Origin: Enoplolaimus lenunculus
Lineage: Eukaryota; Nematoda; Enoplea; Enoplida; Thoracostomopsidae
DNA: 64,000 nt
Direction of reading: 5' to 3'
Assembly: GCA_030248215.1 (NCBI GenBank)
Contig: JASANG010002236.1
Location: 1 to 64,000, forward strand
In this document: positions 1-11,109 of the stretch, in pieces
How positions within the stretch are numbered: position 1 is the first letter of the stretch
Layout of the letters: each line of letters starts with the position of its first letter
Made by a program: the position numbers and the translations under genes
Notes under the pieces: model-generated
Database searches by the model: none
The model's input: only the letters and a program-made list of their open reading frames with translations
What the model was told of the DNA's origin: nothing

Positions 1-4
1 ACTG

Positions 5-1196
5 TGGTGACCCGAACAAGCGGGGTAGACTGATATTTCTTTGGTCTCCCCAGAGGGTACCCCACTGTTGTTCGGTTACGGACTCTTATTTATTTTTCAC
101 CCACGCTCCGCCATCCTTCGTTACTGATATATATCCGGTACTGGAACTATCCGCTGAATTTTAACGTTAATTTGTCTTGTGTCAATAGCTTGAGCGATAA
201 TCCAAGGTTATACTTTTCAATGTACTTTCAAAATTTAAGTACGTTTTAGAGTTTCGAACTCAAATTATTTGGGCCTGGAGTCCTTTATGCGCTACAATTA
301 AAGATAATAGACATTTATTGACTCTAATTAGGGTATAGGACTCTATCCGCTTACGGACTCTTATTAGGGATACGGACTCCTATTGATTGGTACTCAAAAT
401 GGGGACCCCCTCTTGTTATCCCTCCTCCTCTTATTCGGATCAATTCAGCATATAGTCCAGCGGAATGTGTAGTATCCGGACATATTTTCAAGGATTATGC
501 GATACAATATGTAAAACGTTGCAGCTTCATCTGCCTAGAAGCCCTTGTTGCTAGTGCTACTTAAATAATTAGTTGGACCGAATGGATGGAACTCTGCCTA
601 CGCTTATGCTTCCGAATATGATGACATATGTTTGCTGTATATAATAAGACATAATTATGAAGGACCGCTTTCTAGTAAACAAATTGCGTAAAAACTAAAT
701 GTTAGCTTCAACGACAGCCTAGGAATTTCGGACCGGTAGTTGCAAGATTGGACACTTGTGTACTGTATTGACCAGAATATGTGGGTAATAAGAGGGGGTC
801 CCCATTTTGGGTCCGAATCAATAGGAGTCCGTATCCCTAATAAGAGTCCGAAAACGGATAGAGTCCCTAAACCATAATTAGAGTCCATAAATGTCACTTA
901 ACCGTAATTGTAGCGCATAAATGACTCCAGGACCAAATAATTTGTTCGAAACTTTAAAGCGTACTTAAATTTTGAAAGCACATTCCTAAGTACAACCTTG
1001 TATTATCGCTCAAGCTGCTGACACAAGACAAATAAACGTTTAATTCAACGGGTAATTGCAGTACTGGATATATCAGTAACGAATGCCGGTGGAGCGTGAG
1101 TTAAAAATAAATTACAGTCCGTAACCGAATGACAAGGGGGATACCCTCTGGAGAGGACAAATAAATATCAGTCACCCCCTCTTATTCGGGTCACTA
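5..1196. mobile_element. Foldback pair of TAGTGACCC-family MITEs
   Basis: Two arms of about 430 bp, near-perfect inverted copies (5-440 and 770-1196), flank about 330 bp of unrelated spacer. Outer ends are T(A/G)GTGACCCGAA and CTTATTCGGGTCACTA. Each arm also has a degenerate version of the same terminus at its inner edge, so each arm is itself a MITE. TA at the ends suggests a Tc1/mariner-type target site. Confidence 0.75.
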
Positions 1197-1559
1197 CCGT
1201 ATCAAGGTGCAACCGGTAACAACTTGAACTTTCCAAACAGAACCATTCCTGTATGTTATTTGAAAGCTGTACAATTTATATACACTAAGACCCTTAAAGC
1301 TGCAGTGGAGACGGGGTGTGGATTTAAATGGCAAAAAATTAGCTAATTTAAAAACCAACATAGGTTCTAAATAGACTAAAATTAGTAATTCTTGTACAAC
1401 GGTTATTATATTTGAACCCCGAGATATAAACTGCTGATAATAGAGACGGGTTCCAGGCCGGCTCAAAAATCAGCGCTGTACGTATATAAATAAATTTCAT
1501 TTAAACAACGTTTTGCGATGCCAAAATTAGCAAGCAGAATACTACATTTCTAGGCCATT

Positions 1560-1910
1560 CTAAGAAGTAAACACAAAAATCAGCGAAGCAAAGCTCGAGG
1601 GAGAAGCCAAGTAACACAACCAGGCGATATTTTTGTATTCAATTCCAATTCGGACTACGCGGAAATCCCTCGCACCGCCCCGCGATTCTTGATTGAGAGC
1701 GTACTTGTAAAACGAAATCGCAGTATTCCAAATGGTCAATGTATAGAACATGCCTACTGCGCCTGACAACTCATCGCCAGAGGGGCATGTATTCCGAAAT
1801 TCCATCGACTCCACAATCCGTGGCCCGTCATCATGCTTAGGCATAGGAGTGTTACGATTACGCTTTGGATTATGCTTGGATTTATTCAACGGCTTTTTAC
1901 GACACTGTTG
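1560..1910 (-). CDS. Possible exon, minus strand (unrecognised)
   Basis: An open frame of about 115 codons with an acceptor-like TCTCCCAACAG at 1911-1921. A Lys/Arg-rich start (KSKHNPKRNRNTPMPKHDDG) runs into ESMEFRNTCPSGDELSGAVG. GC content is higher than in the flanking transposons. No family recognised; could be chance. Confidence 0.22.
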   Translation of the reverse strand, partial: QQCRKKPLNKSKHNPKRNRNTPMPKHDDGPRIVESMEFRNTCPSGDELSGAVGMFYTLTIWNTAISFYKYALNQESRGGARDFRVVRIGIEYKNIAWLCYLASPSSFASLIFVFTS

Positions 1911-2029
1911 GGAGAAAAGTTGTCGGGCGACGAATCGTCACGATTCCAAACCATAGAATGAGAGTGCTTTGAAACGTGTGCCACCGAGTGTGCAGTTGAG
2001 GTGGCACGCGCGACAGTTCTTCAATACTG

Positions 2030-2405
2030 TAGTGACCCGAATAAGAGGGGGGGCTGATATTTATTTGGCCTCTCCAAAGGGTACCCCCCTTTGTTATTTG
2101 GTTACGGACTGTTATTTATTTTTAACCCATGCTCTGCCGCCCTTCGTTACTGATATATGTCCGGTACTGCAATTATCCGGTAAGTTAAACGTTTATTTGT
2201 CTTATGACAAGGTTATACTTAGGAATGTACTTTCAAAATTTAAGTACGGTTTAAAGTTTCGAACTCAAATTATTTGGTCCTGGAGTGATTTATACGCTAC
2301 AGTTAGGGTTAATTAACATTTATGGACTCTAACTAGGGTTTAGGGACCCTATCCGCTTACGGACTCCTATTAGGGATACGGATTCCTATTGATTCGAACT
2401 CAAAA
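2030..2405. mobile_element. TAGTGACCC-family MITE, 3'-truncated
   Basis: Begins ACTGTAGTGACCCGAATAAG and follows the 5-440 arm through the repeated GAGTCC/GGACTC spacer motifs, then breaks off at about 2405 where a GGCCGTAGCC-family fragment begins. Confidence 0.7.
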
Positions 2406-2519
2406 TTTAAAGCCTTAGACTTACGCTTAGGAAAGATTTTTCCAAAACCTAACCCAGGGTCTTGGGCTTCGGGAACTGAGTGTGTCTCAGGCTCGCACAC
2501 AGCAAACCTTGGCAGGGCG

Positions 2520-2646
2520 GCAAATAATGCATCATCAGGAGCATACAAAGGATTTCGAAGACTTACAAGCAAGGTTAAAAATCTTCTAGGGGGCAAAATT
2601 CGCCCAGAAGGTAGAGCTTCCTGGCCCACCTCTGGCTACGGCCCTG
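2520..2646. mobile_element. GGCCGTAGCC-family MITE fragment
   Basis: Shares TACAAGCAAGGTTAAAAAT, TCTAGGGGGC and the end CTCTGGCTACGGCCC with copies at 5906, 8306, 12986 and 15847. Only the right part is kept. Confidence 0.5.
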
Positions 2647-2998
2647 TGTCTGTACAAGATCCCGTTTCTATCACATTGAGACCTACAGACAACAGCTTTC
2701 GAACCAGTCATACACGTCTGTGCTATAATATATACTTGCTTTAGTATGTTGACTGAGTAGTATGTGACGTAGAGTAGGTGTATATATGTTCTATTTTGTG
2801 TAGTTGTATTTCTGGTTTTGTCTTATACTATGTTAGGCGAGTAGAACCAATGCTTTATGGTTTGTATATCGATCAAAAGCTTCCGCAGAAAGGTACAGTG
2901 TGGCAGATCTAGAAATCCTTTGTGCGATGGATGCACAAGTGGTAAATGTTTAGTTTTGGCACATGTTCATACATATTTTTACGCATATAAAAGCAGCC

Positions 2999-3570
2999 AC
3001 AAAGCGCAACTAGATTATACCGCAATCGGAATCGGAACAGCCAGGTCCGGAGCAGCCACCTCCTAAATGTCCTATTTTGGAGTCCCACCCTAACCAGTTC
3101 GAACGAAAACCGCGGAAGGTTTAAAATGCGGTTGGCTTCTCGCTTGGTTTGTTCGCGAGTTTTGGGGCCCCCACCTGGAGTTTGGAGGAAGCCCCATCCT
3201 TGCCTGCACCGGCACTGGGAACAGCAAAGTTATAGTGAAATTGTAATGGAATCGGAATTAGAAATTTGTGACCGTATGCATGCTTTGTATTGACAAATAT
3301 AATATTGATTTAGAAGGTGTGTGTAGGCTGACAACATTTTTTAACTACGTCGCTTGAACAAATTAGCGACGATTTCTGGTTCTGGAAAGGTTAGCAATAA
3401 TCAGTTGATGAGTTAAAACTCATCGGAAGCAATTTAACAGATAAATGATAGAGAATTTTTGTTATACGTATCGCAACAAGTAGGATTAAAATTAAAGTTT
3501 CAAATTTCATCGTAATTCTAATCGGAATAGAGCGCAATCGGAATTCCGATTCCGGTTAGAATTTCGATTC
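2999..3570. mobile_element. CAGGGTGCAA-family MITE (CGGAATCGG type), split by another MITE
   Basis: Carries the family's CGGAATCGGAAC motifs on both sides of an insertion at 3042-3217, and the typical interior (GACAAATATAATATTGATTTAG). Ends are degraded. Confidence 0.55.
3042..3217. mobile_element. CAGGxCCGGAGCAG hAT-type MITE, nested
   Basis: A 176-bp element, ends CAGGTCCGGAGCAG and CTGCACCGGCACTG, with a perfect 8-bp duplication GGAACAGC (3034-3041, 3218-3225) inside an older MITE. A second copy is at 63384-63555. Confidence 0.8.
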
Positions 3571-4476
3571 ACTTGTTGTGCTGCGTTTCGGGGCGACGCC
3601 CCTCCTAAACAACTGAAATCTTAGGATAGCGGAACAAAAAATTGCATTGTAAGTTTGATTTTAACCCTGTAAAAATTTACACTCGGCAGCCGGTGGGCGG
3701 GAATGCATCCCCCCCTGGATCCGCCTTTGAGCAAGGATCAGCCTTTCGAGTTGAGTTTTTTTGGGGGCTTTACCTATCTGATGTTTTTGAAACGGCGCAC
3801 GTACGTGCGTAGGTTGTTGCTCTTGCTACTTACCATACCACCATAGGCCACGCTTACACTAAAGCTTATGTTTCGAGGAACACTTACAAAACCGTAAGTC
3901 TGAGCCCATACCGTTGCATGAGCCTTTACCTAAGTCTCAACCTAAGCGTAAGCGGAAACTATAACCCTAATTGTGGGGGGCTAATGCAGGACAGCCGGCT
4001 TTCCTGTATAATGGAGCTGAAATATGCGGCGGGATATTTCACTTGCAAACCAACGAAACATTTTACTTCAAGTATTTGTTTACGTTCTCATGTAGACACC
4101 ATCCCCGGATCCTGTGCAATTTGAAAAGACCTTAATCGCGATGCTGGAGTTATCGCCCTTCCTAAAAACATCGCATTACACCAATTCATTATCAGAATAG
4201 CTAAAATTTGTAATAAAGTAACTTTAAGAGTGATGTTTGACGCACTTGTGCTGTAAGGTTGCGAGAGCCCAACACCCGTTGTTTTTGGTAAACTTTCAAA
4301 TTACGGGTTGCGAGAGTGGGTGCTGTGTTGTAGCATTGGCAGACCACCAGGTGTCTGCAAGGAATCATTTTCGGTTTCAGATTCAGCAAAAATTGAAGTT
4401 TCAATATCCGATTCGGGAGTGCCGGCGTTTAGCACCCCCCTGCCTCTTAGGGAGTTCACTTAGATAGACTGGCGAA
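3571..4476. other. No gene seen
   Basis: About 900 bp without a convincing exon. A repeat scrap rich in CGGTTTCAGATTCAGC sits near 4370. The short open frames have no supporting splice sites. Confidence 0.5.
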
Positions 4477-4640
4477 TATATAGAACAGGGTCGTTACAGT
4501 AGTACAAGCATATTCCCAAGCCTAGACCGGAGCGTAAGAATGACCTTTTATACTTAACCCAAAGTTTAAAAAATTAGTTTAAACAATAACATTATTTTAT
4601 TGCAGTCCCGCAGAAAAACGTTCCAGCCGTGTACATGCGG
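4477..4640. mobile_element. TTAGGC-family MITE fragment
   Basis: Same body as the full copies in lipase intron 1: GTAACAGTAGTACAAGCAT-like start, CCCAAGCCTAGACC, TTTAAAAAATTAGTTTAAAC and the end GAAAAACGTTCC. Ends are decayed. Confidence 0.5.
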
Positions 4641-4773
4641 CGAACACTCAATGAAAGTTTATGTACACACGTAACAATCGCACGAAATTGCGGTCATGTC
4701 AGTCAATGCCTTGAGACGCAATAAAAGCATCAAATGTGTACAAATAATTTTTTCAAATGTTACGTACTTACAA

Positions 4774-4901
4774 GTTCGAATTATTTTTTCATCACAACTT
4801 TGTGTTACTCGAAATTGTGGGTTTACTGCCCAGACAACGGAACTGAACATACGATTACAGTTGTCGATAACAGACAACTTCTTCTGTCCTTCAGCTTCCA
4901 T
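4774..4901 (-). CDS. Possible first exon, minus strand (unrecognised)
   Basis: ATG in context AAAATATGG opens MEAEGQKKLSVIDNCNRMFS and reaches a strong donor ACTT|GTAAGT after 42 codons. No second exon was found to the left before transposon sequence. Weak evidence. Confidence 0.22.
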
Positions 4902-5073
4902 ATTTTAATCTTTCCAAACCTCAAAACCAAAAATTATATATAAATTGCCGAAATTTTTGTTTTCTGCAATATATATGTTGTAACATAATTTTTACCGAGA
5001 ACAAACCGTTAAATATGCGGATAAAATTTTTTGACAGGCAAAATATTTCTCAAAACCCATTCGAGCTTGCGTA

Positions 5074-5319
5074 TCAAACGTAGAAAAAGACATTTTTTGG
5101 ATTTGTATCTGCGTTTAAAATCTCCGGCAGTTGCCGGGCAGTGTAGTTGATTGGTTTTGATTCTTCGGCATCAAAGTTTAATACAAATACGTAGTCCGCA
5201 AAAGAGCTCAAAAGGGTTACGGCGAAGATTAGAAGTTTGCAAATACTCGAACTGATTTGAACTGGCGGTTTTGGCGATATCTGATAGCGCTTATAACACT
5301 TGGACATTTCGTTTCCCAA
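5074..5319 (-). CDS. Possible secreted-protein exon, minus strand (unrecognised)
   Basis: An 81-codon frame with a signal-like hydrophobic stretch (ICKLLIFAVTLLSSFADY) after a Lys-rich start, followed by a hydrophilic part with an NYT glycosylation site. No convincing donor, no recognised family. Confidence 0.22.
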   Translation of the reverse strand: MGNEMSKCYKRYQISPKPPVQISSSICKLLIFAVTLLSSFADYVFVLNFDAEESKPINYTARQLPEILNADTNPKNVFFYV

Positions 5320-5748
5320 ATCTAAACGTTAACCACAGCTTAAGCTTAAGCATGCAAAAATCAGAAAATTTCGAAGATTAGGGGTGTAGTGTTGCATTCA
5401 GAATCGAATGTAGAGTAAAACATTTGTAACTAGCAAATTTGTTCTGAATTGGTTTAATTTAAAAGATAAACGCTGGCTAGGGGCCAAGGGGGTAGGATAG
5501 CTGAAAAGATTCAGTCGAACTTCTTATATTCATCGAGCGGTATGTTAGAACAGGTTAGCAAAAATGCGACAGTTTCCTAGTGGACCTGAAAGTAAGCTAT
5601 GAAAAGCCCCCTATTCAACTTTGAAGTACGGCTTGTTTATGCTTCAATCGTAGGAAGGGCCTTTAGTTGACTTCCCAAGACGTACAAGCGGGGCTAAAAT
5701 TTATTTTGCTAAGGAACTCGCAGGTCCAAAAAATATTTAAAAACAAAT

Positions 5749-5905
5749 TTGCTGGCCCAAAAACCCCCCCCCCCGGGCGGGGGTAATAAACTTACTTTTG
5801 ACACACACACAAACCACGAACTATTGTCACAAAATTGCTATATAATGTTTATCGAGATGCTGTGGGGGGGCACGGCCGGGGTGGCCCCCATGGGTCCGCC
5901 ATTGC
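5749..5905. mobile_element. CAGTGGCGGATCC-family MITE, 5'-truncated
   Basis: Matches the intact copy at 9336-9509 from a poly-C/G run through ACCACGAACTATTG, TATCGAGATGCTG and the end GGGTCCGCCATTG, but lacks the left terminus. Confidence 0.6.
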
Positions 5906-6055
5906 TAGCTTACCTTGCTAGGGGGGTTAAAAATTTTTCATGTGTCGCATTCAAAGGTTTTTAAAGACTTGCAAGCAAGGTTGAAAATTTTCTAGAGGGG
6001 CCAAAATTTTTGCAGGGGGCTGAGCCCTACCTGCCCCCCCTTGGCTACGGGCCCG
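5906..6055. mobile_element. GGCCGTAGCC-family MITE
   Basis: Contains CTTGCTAGGGGGG, GACTTGCAAGCAAGG, TTTCTAGAGGGGCC and the end CTTGGCTACGGGCCC shared with four other copies in the window. Confidence 0.55.
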
Positions 6056-8305
6056 ATAAGCTATCGATTTATGATCAAACGGATTTGGCGCCCTGTCCAA
6101 ATCGCTGGCAGCGCGACATATAGTTAACCAATCGCCTGATCGCGGACAATTTTATCACCATTCGGCTCAGCTCCACAAGCAATCCTCGAATGATAAATTA
6201 TGTAATTCTTAAGTTTCCTCGTTCACAGGAGAATTAGAGACTCAGAAGAACCGAACTTTTAAGAAAAATTCAAATTTTTCGGTATGCAATAATCACGTGA
6301 GGTCATAAGAAGCTCATATAAGCAAAAATTTTCACAATACGGCTATTTTTCACGCACACCGGCTTGAGAAGAAGCCGCCCACTTCGACTACGGATCCGTT
6401 TCGCAGAAATATATTTCCTTGAAATAAAAATCGGCACCCACGAGAAATATATAAATACAGCTCACCCATGCTCCTGCAGAGTCTTTCACGATTCAGTACT
6501 CTTTTATAATGTTCACCATCCACAATATAAGTATATGTTATTTTAGTTACACGTGGTGTATAAAAAGTGTGCTCTCACTCTGACGTCAATATTATGCAGT
6601 ATTTTTTGTACGTCGTACATGAATATTTTTTAACACTTGTGTGCGCACTTCGTGCAGATAATGCTGATTACAGGAGGAATCAACGACAGTTAGGTCGTCC
6701 AGCTACTCGTAGACCGACCAGTCGTAACCTGATATTTCGTACATCCCCTTGATCCCGAACAATTTGTGGCCCAGACGTCTTGTCGACTCGACAATTTGTC
6801 GCCTCACTTTTAACCCACCTAAGAATGTTTGATTCTAAGTTAAACAGTACCATATAGAGCCATTCACGAAAATTTTGCAGCGGCAAATTATCGGCTTGAC
6901 GATGTTTGAAAATGTCAGATAGGCCCGGCAGATGGCTCACTTCCGGCCCTGGTACATGGGTCTAAGACCAGACCCCGAAAACATGTTTGGCTAACAATAT
7001 ACGGCGGTTTTGGCAAAACAAAATACATTGTTAGAGAATATTTATTGGCCCTGGTTGGTACCGGCTCTAGCCCCAGTAAAAATCTGGTCCCGAGGCAACT
7101 CTAGTAAAAACGATTGACAAGTTATCTGTCGACGAATTAGTATTATTATTATTATTATAGCATTCAGGGACTTAGCCAAACTTTCCGTTCGGAAAGGTAC
7201 AGTATAAACCTTATGAGAATTATTTTGGACCCCAGCACAAAGCAGGCTATTTGGAAGCGCGTCACAAAAGCGTCAATTTTTAATCTCTGAAGAAATCTTG
7301 TGGTGGGATTTAATTCCTGATGTTTCTTGTTGTACTGATACGTCCCTAGTGCTATATTTTACTGTACCGGCGCTGTTTGACTGAAAATTTGCAAACTATC
7401 TTATAGGGAATAAAGGCTGTGGGTGTTAGAAAATTTTCTTGCGCATATGTAAACCAATTTAAAAATTTTCAGTGAGGTCTGTAGAGTTAGGTATCGCGAC
7501 AATTTGTCGCCAGACAATTTGTAATCCGAAATTTAATCGACTCGACTTGTATCGGAACATTATTAGAACGAAAGCGCTGGCAGGGGACGTATCCCCTCGT
7601 TGCCCCGTTTATTCGGCTCTGGTTACATTTTATTCTCAGGTTTACTTGCCATAGTGAACATTTGAGAAAAGTTTGAAAAATGTCGCATTTAGGTCCGTCT
7701 TCAGTTTTAGATGCTTGGGGGCGGCCAATAAATTTTCAATAGGGGCACGCGCAAATCGTACAGGTCTAATTTCTGAGCGAAACCATTTCTTGCACGGGGA
7801 AAGGTAAATATTTCGGATCTTTGCTGTTATCTGAAAACAAACCGGCGTTTGCCTAAAAATGGTCGATTTTGAAAAATTTTGCAATTTGAATTTCTCACGA
7901 TTTCTCTTGGTCATTATGTACCTAAATTTGAATTTTAAAAATTTGATTTTTTAAAGACCTAAGGTGCCCCGATGGGCACGGAAAAATGTCTTTGTCCAAA
8001 ACTGAAAATTTGTACGTCGTTGGATGCAGTGTACGCAGTTGTGTCGAATGGTGTCAAGTTTTCCTCGATTGAACCAATGGTTCAATTGTTACCCTTTACC
8101 CTAAAGACTAAGGGTTGCACTATACTCGCCGCGCGCCGGCGACAGTGCAATCCTTAGACATCAGAAATCGAATTTTTCAAGAATTCAAATTTGATTGTAG
8201 AGTGGGATGATTAGAGGAACCCCTGGCCTTCTGAGACTATGGTTCGGGCACATATATTTTACCTGAAACATATGTTGGAAATGTATAATACCGTTTATGT
8301 GTGCA
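6056..8305. other. No gene seen; scattered CGACAATTTGTCGCC repeats
   Basis: Contains CGACAATTTGTCGCC-type motifs near 6789 and 7499 (related ones near 39670 and 46860) and a (TTA)n microsatellite at 7138-7159. No exon-like segment is convincing. Confidence 0.45.
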
Positions 8306-8474
8306 GGACATTAGCCAGTTAACCTTGCTAGGGGGGCTAAAATTTTTTAGGAGGGGCATACAAAGGTTTTAGTTGACGTACAAGCAAGATTGAAACTTTT
8401 CGAAGAGGGGCCAAAATTTTTAGAGGGTTGAGCTGAATCTGAGTCCCTCTGCCCTTCCTCTTTGGCTACGGACC
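8306..8474. mobile_element. GGCCGTAGCC-family MITE
   Basis: Reads CCTTGCTAGGGGGGC, GTACAAGCAAGATTG, AGAGGGGCCAAAATTTTTAG and CTTTGGCTACGGACCCC, the same order as its sister copies. Confidence 0.55.
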
Positions 8475-8537
8475 CCTATTAGTGATTTAAATGTCGTGCT
8501 TTACACAGTTCAGACTTCAGAGAGTAAACTAGTATAT

Positions 8538-8840
8538 ATGTCGTATACCAATCTGATATTTGGGCCAATTACTAATTGGTCTAGGCTAGGGCAAATATGC
8601 TGTTTTATGTAATAGCAGTTTAGCCTGGGCTAACCTGCTATTAAACTTATAGACCAATCAAGTTTGATTATTTAGACAGACACAATACTGTTCACCAATC
8701 AGCGTTTGTCTCACATCACTGTCGTTTTGCGGCAGCCCACACTAGCGATTTGGTCTTGGCCAAACAACTATTTGCTTCGATTAGCAGATTGGTCTAAGCC
8801 AATTGGTAATTGGTCTGGATTGCAGACTGGCCTACGACAC
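8538..8840. mobile_element. Imperfect inverted-repeat MITE (GTCGTA ends)
   Basis: Left end TGTCGTATACCAATCTG and right end CAGACTGGCCTACGACA are inverted, and the interior repeats CCAATTACTAATTGG / CCAATTGGTAATTGG, giving a foldback of about 300 bp. Confidence 0.5.
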
Positions 8841-9335
8841 ACACAACCAGAAGTCGCATAATTACTATTAACATTTTCAATTACGAAATTCAATTGTGAC
8901 GTTTATAAACGATAAAAAAGGTAAACAAAATTACTGCGGTAGTATAGCAGTTTAAACTTATACGAATATATACATGTAGATATAATATTAACTACGACTG
9001 TTCGCTTTTGAGGATGCCATGCCAACGATTTCTGACTGATTTTCTGTTGTTCTTCGGCCGATTTATACACCATCACAGCTGTGAAATTTGATAAACACTA
9101 AACACTTTGGTGTAGAAGCGACTTGCTCCACTCCAGTAAAATATCGGTAAGTGTATTCTGATATATATTGACCAGGTCTGTTTTTAAATTGTTTGGGTTG
9201 CTTGCGGAATAATTGGCGTTTGGAAGGTGCAACTATTTGCAGGGATGGGAGTCTCAATGTCAGTGTCTCAGTCTCAAATTTCGAAAATTCCTGAGACTCG
9301 CGTAGTCTCAGTCTCAGGTTTTGAAAAGTCTCAGG

Positions 9336-9509
9336 CAGTGGCGGATCCAGGATTCCAAAATGGGGGGGGGGGGGGCAAAATTTCACAGGTAATAAACTAA
9401 TTTTTTCACCCACACAAACCACGAACTATTGCCATAAAATTGCTATATAATTTTTGTCGAGATGCTGTTGGGGGCCACGGCCGGGGTGCCCCCCATGGAT
9501 CCGCCATTG
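9336..9509. mobile_element. CAGTGGCGGATCC hAT-type MITE, intact
   Basis: 174 bp, ends CAGTGGCGGATCCAGG and CATGGATCCGCCATTG, with a perfect 8-bp duplication GTCTCAGG on both sides (9328-9335, 9510-9517). Includes a poly-G run at about 9362. Confidence 0.85.
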
Positions 9510-9974
9510 GTCTCAGGTTTAGAAACTGAGACTCCGGTATTGATGCTAGCCAGGAGTGTGGCAGTTGTGGCAAAATTGTTTTATTAATCTTTATGACTGT
9601 TATACGAAAATTGTGGTGGTATCGCGACTTGGGGAATAGACTTACGGCTGCAAGATTGTCGAAAGTGTTTATTTTTAAAAAGGACTGTGATAGTCTCAAT
9701 TGTGTTTTGTGTAACAATTCGTAAGTATTGAACTGAACGATTTGCTAATTTAGTGTGTAGGTCAACAGAATTTTAGTCAACTTAAGTATCTAAACTTTTA
9801 CTAACTATCTGGAAGTTCATATTTATGCAATTACAAATATTAAAGTTTATAGTGCAAAAGTCAGCCAGAATCACTAATATGATTTCTGTGACAGGGCAAT
9901 TTGTATTGTGCGATATAAGAATCGGAATCGGAACTTGTTTTGAATCGGAATTTTAATCGGAATAGAAATTACGG

Positions 9975-10141
9975 TTGCACCCGGTATATTTTCCAACTAG
10001 AGTTATTTCACCAATAATATTGCAAAAAAAGGAAAATTAAAATCAATTTTTCGGCGACATGTATTTTTCATTTTCCGGTTCCGTTTCCGGTCATTTTTTC
10101 AAATTCCGGTTCCGGAAAATTGTAATTCTGTTTGCACCCTG
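9975..10141. mobile_element. CAGGGTGCAACCGG-family MITE fragment
   Basis: Right half only: TTTCGGCGACATGTATTTTT, CCGGTTCCGTTTCCGGT and the end TCTGTTTGCACCCTG match the intact copy at 36613-37018. Confidence 0.6.
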
Positions 10142-10403
10142 TATATATTACTTGATTATGCTACACCTCAGGCACCGAATCCGGCACTTGTTAATTGGGT
10201 CCAATTGGTGTTCACAGATAACGCAACGTTATATTTACGCATGGCAAAAGTTACGGCGTGCGACCGCTCACGCGTAGGTCACGGAAGCCCGTCGCACGAG
10301 CCACCGTGAAGCCCGTGTGTTTCGCCGAGGACCTTTGCAATACGCAGAGGTTCCTGCGCTGGTTTCTTGCCGAAATTATTTCACATACGGCAACAGATTC
10401 CAA

Positions 10404-11109
10404 TCATTGGATAACAAGTTGAAAAACTAGAATTTCGTTTAACTTTTATATTAAAACGTTCAAATGTAGGTTGACTCTACTTGAATGAGACCTCGACAAA
10501 CAAGACCCTTTCATTGGATAACAAGTTGAAAAACCAGAATTTCGTTTAACTTTTATATTAAACCGTTCAAATGTACGTTGACTCTACTTGAATGAAGACA
10601 CAAACAAACCCTTTCATTGGATAACAAGTTGAAAAACCGTTTCGTTTACTTTTATATCAAAGAAACAAAAACAAGACCCTTTCATTGGATAACAAGTTGA
10701 AAAACCAGAATTTCGTTTAACTTTTATATTAAACCGTTCAAATGTACGTTGACTCTACTTGAATGAGACCTCGACAAACAAGACCCTTTCATTGGATAAC
10801 AAGTTGAAAAACCAGAATTTCGTTTAACTTTTATATTAAACCGTTCAAATGTACGTTGACTCTACTTGAATGAGACCTCGACAAACAAGACCCTTTCATT
10901 GGATAACAAGTTGAAAAACCAGAATTTCGTTTAACTTTTATATTAAACCGTTCAAATGTACGTTGACTCTACTTGAATGAGACCTCGACAAACAAGACCC
11001 TTTCATTGGATAACAAGTTGAAAAACTAGAATTTCGTTTAACTTTTATATTAAAACGTTCAAATGTACGTTGACTCTACTTGAATGAGACCTCGACAAAC
11101 AAGACCCTT
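10404..11109. repeat. 107-bp tandem array, seven units
   Basis: Units begin TCATTGGATAACAAGTTG at 10404, 10511, 10614, 10682, 10789, 10896 and 11003. The period is 107 bp, with one 103-bp and one 68-bp deleted unit. Units are nearly identical. The first and last share the variants AAAACTAG and TAAAACG, while complete inner units have AAAACCAG and TAAACCG. No coding frame. Confidence 0.92.

Noticed and set aside
10404-11109. CRISPR-like array
   Set aside because: There are no unique spacers; whole 107-bp units repeat head to tail in a eukaryotic context.
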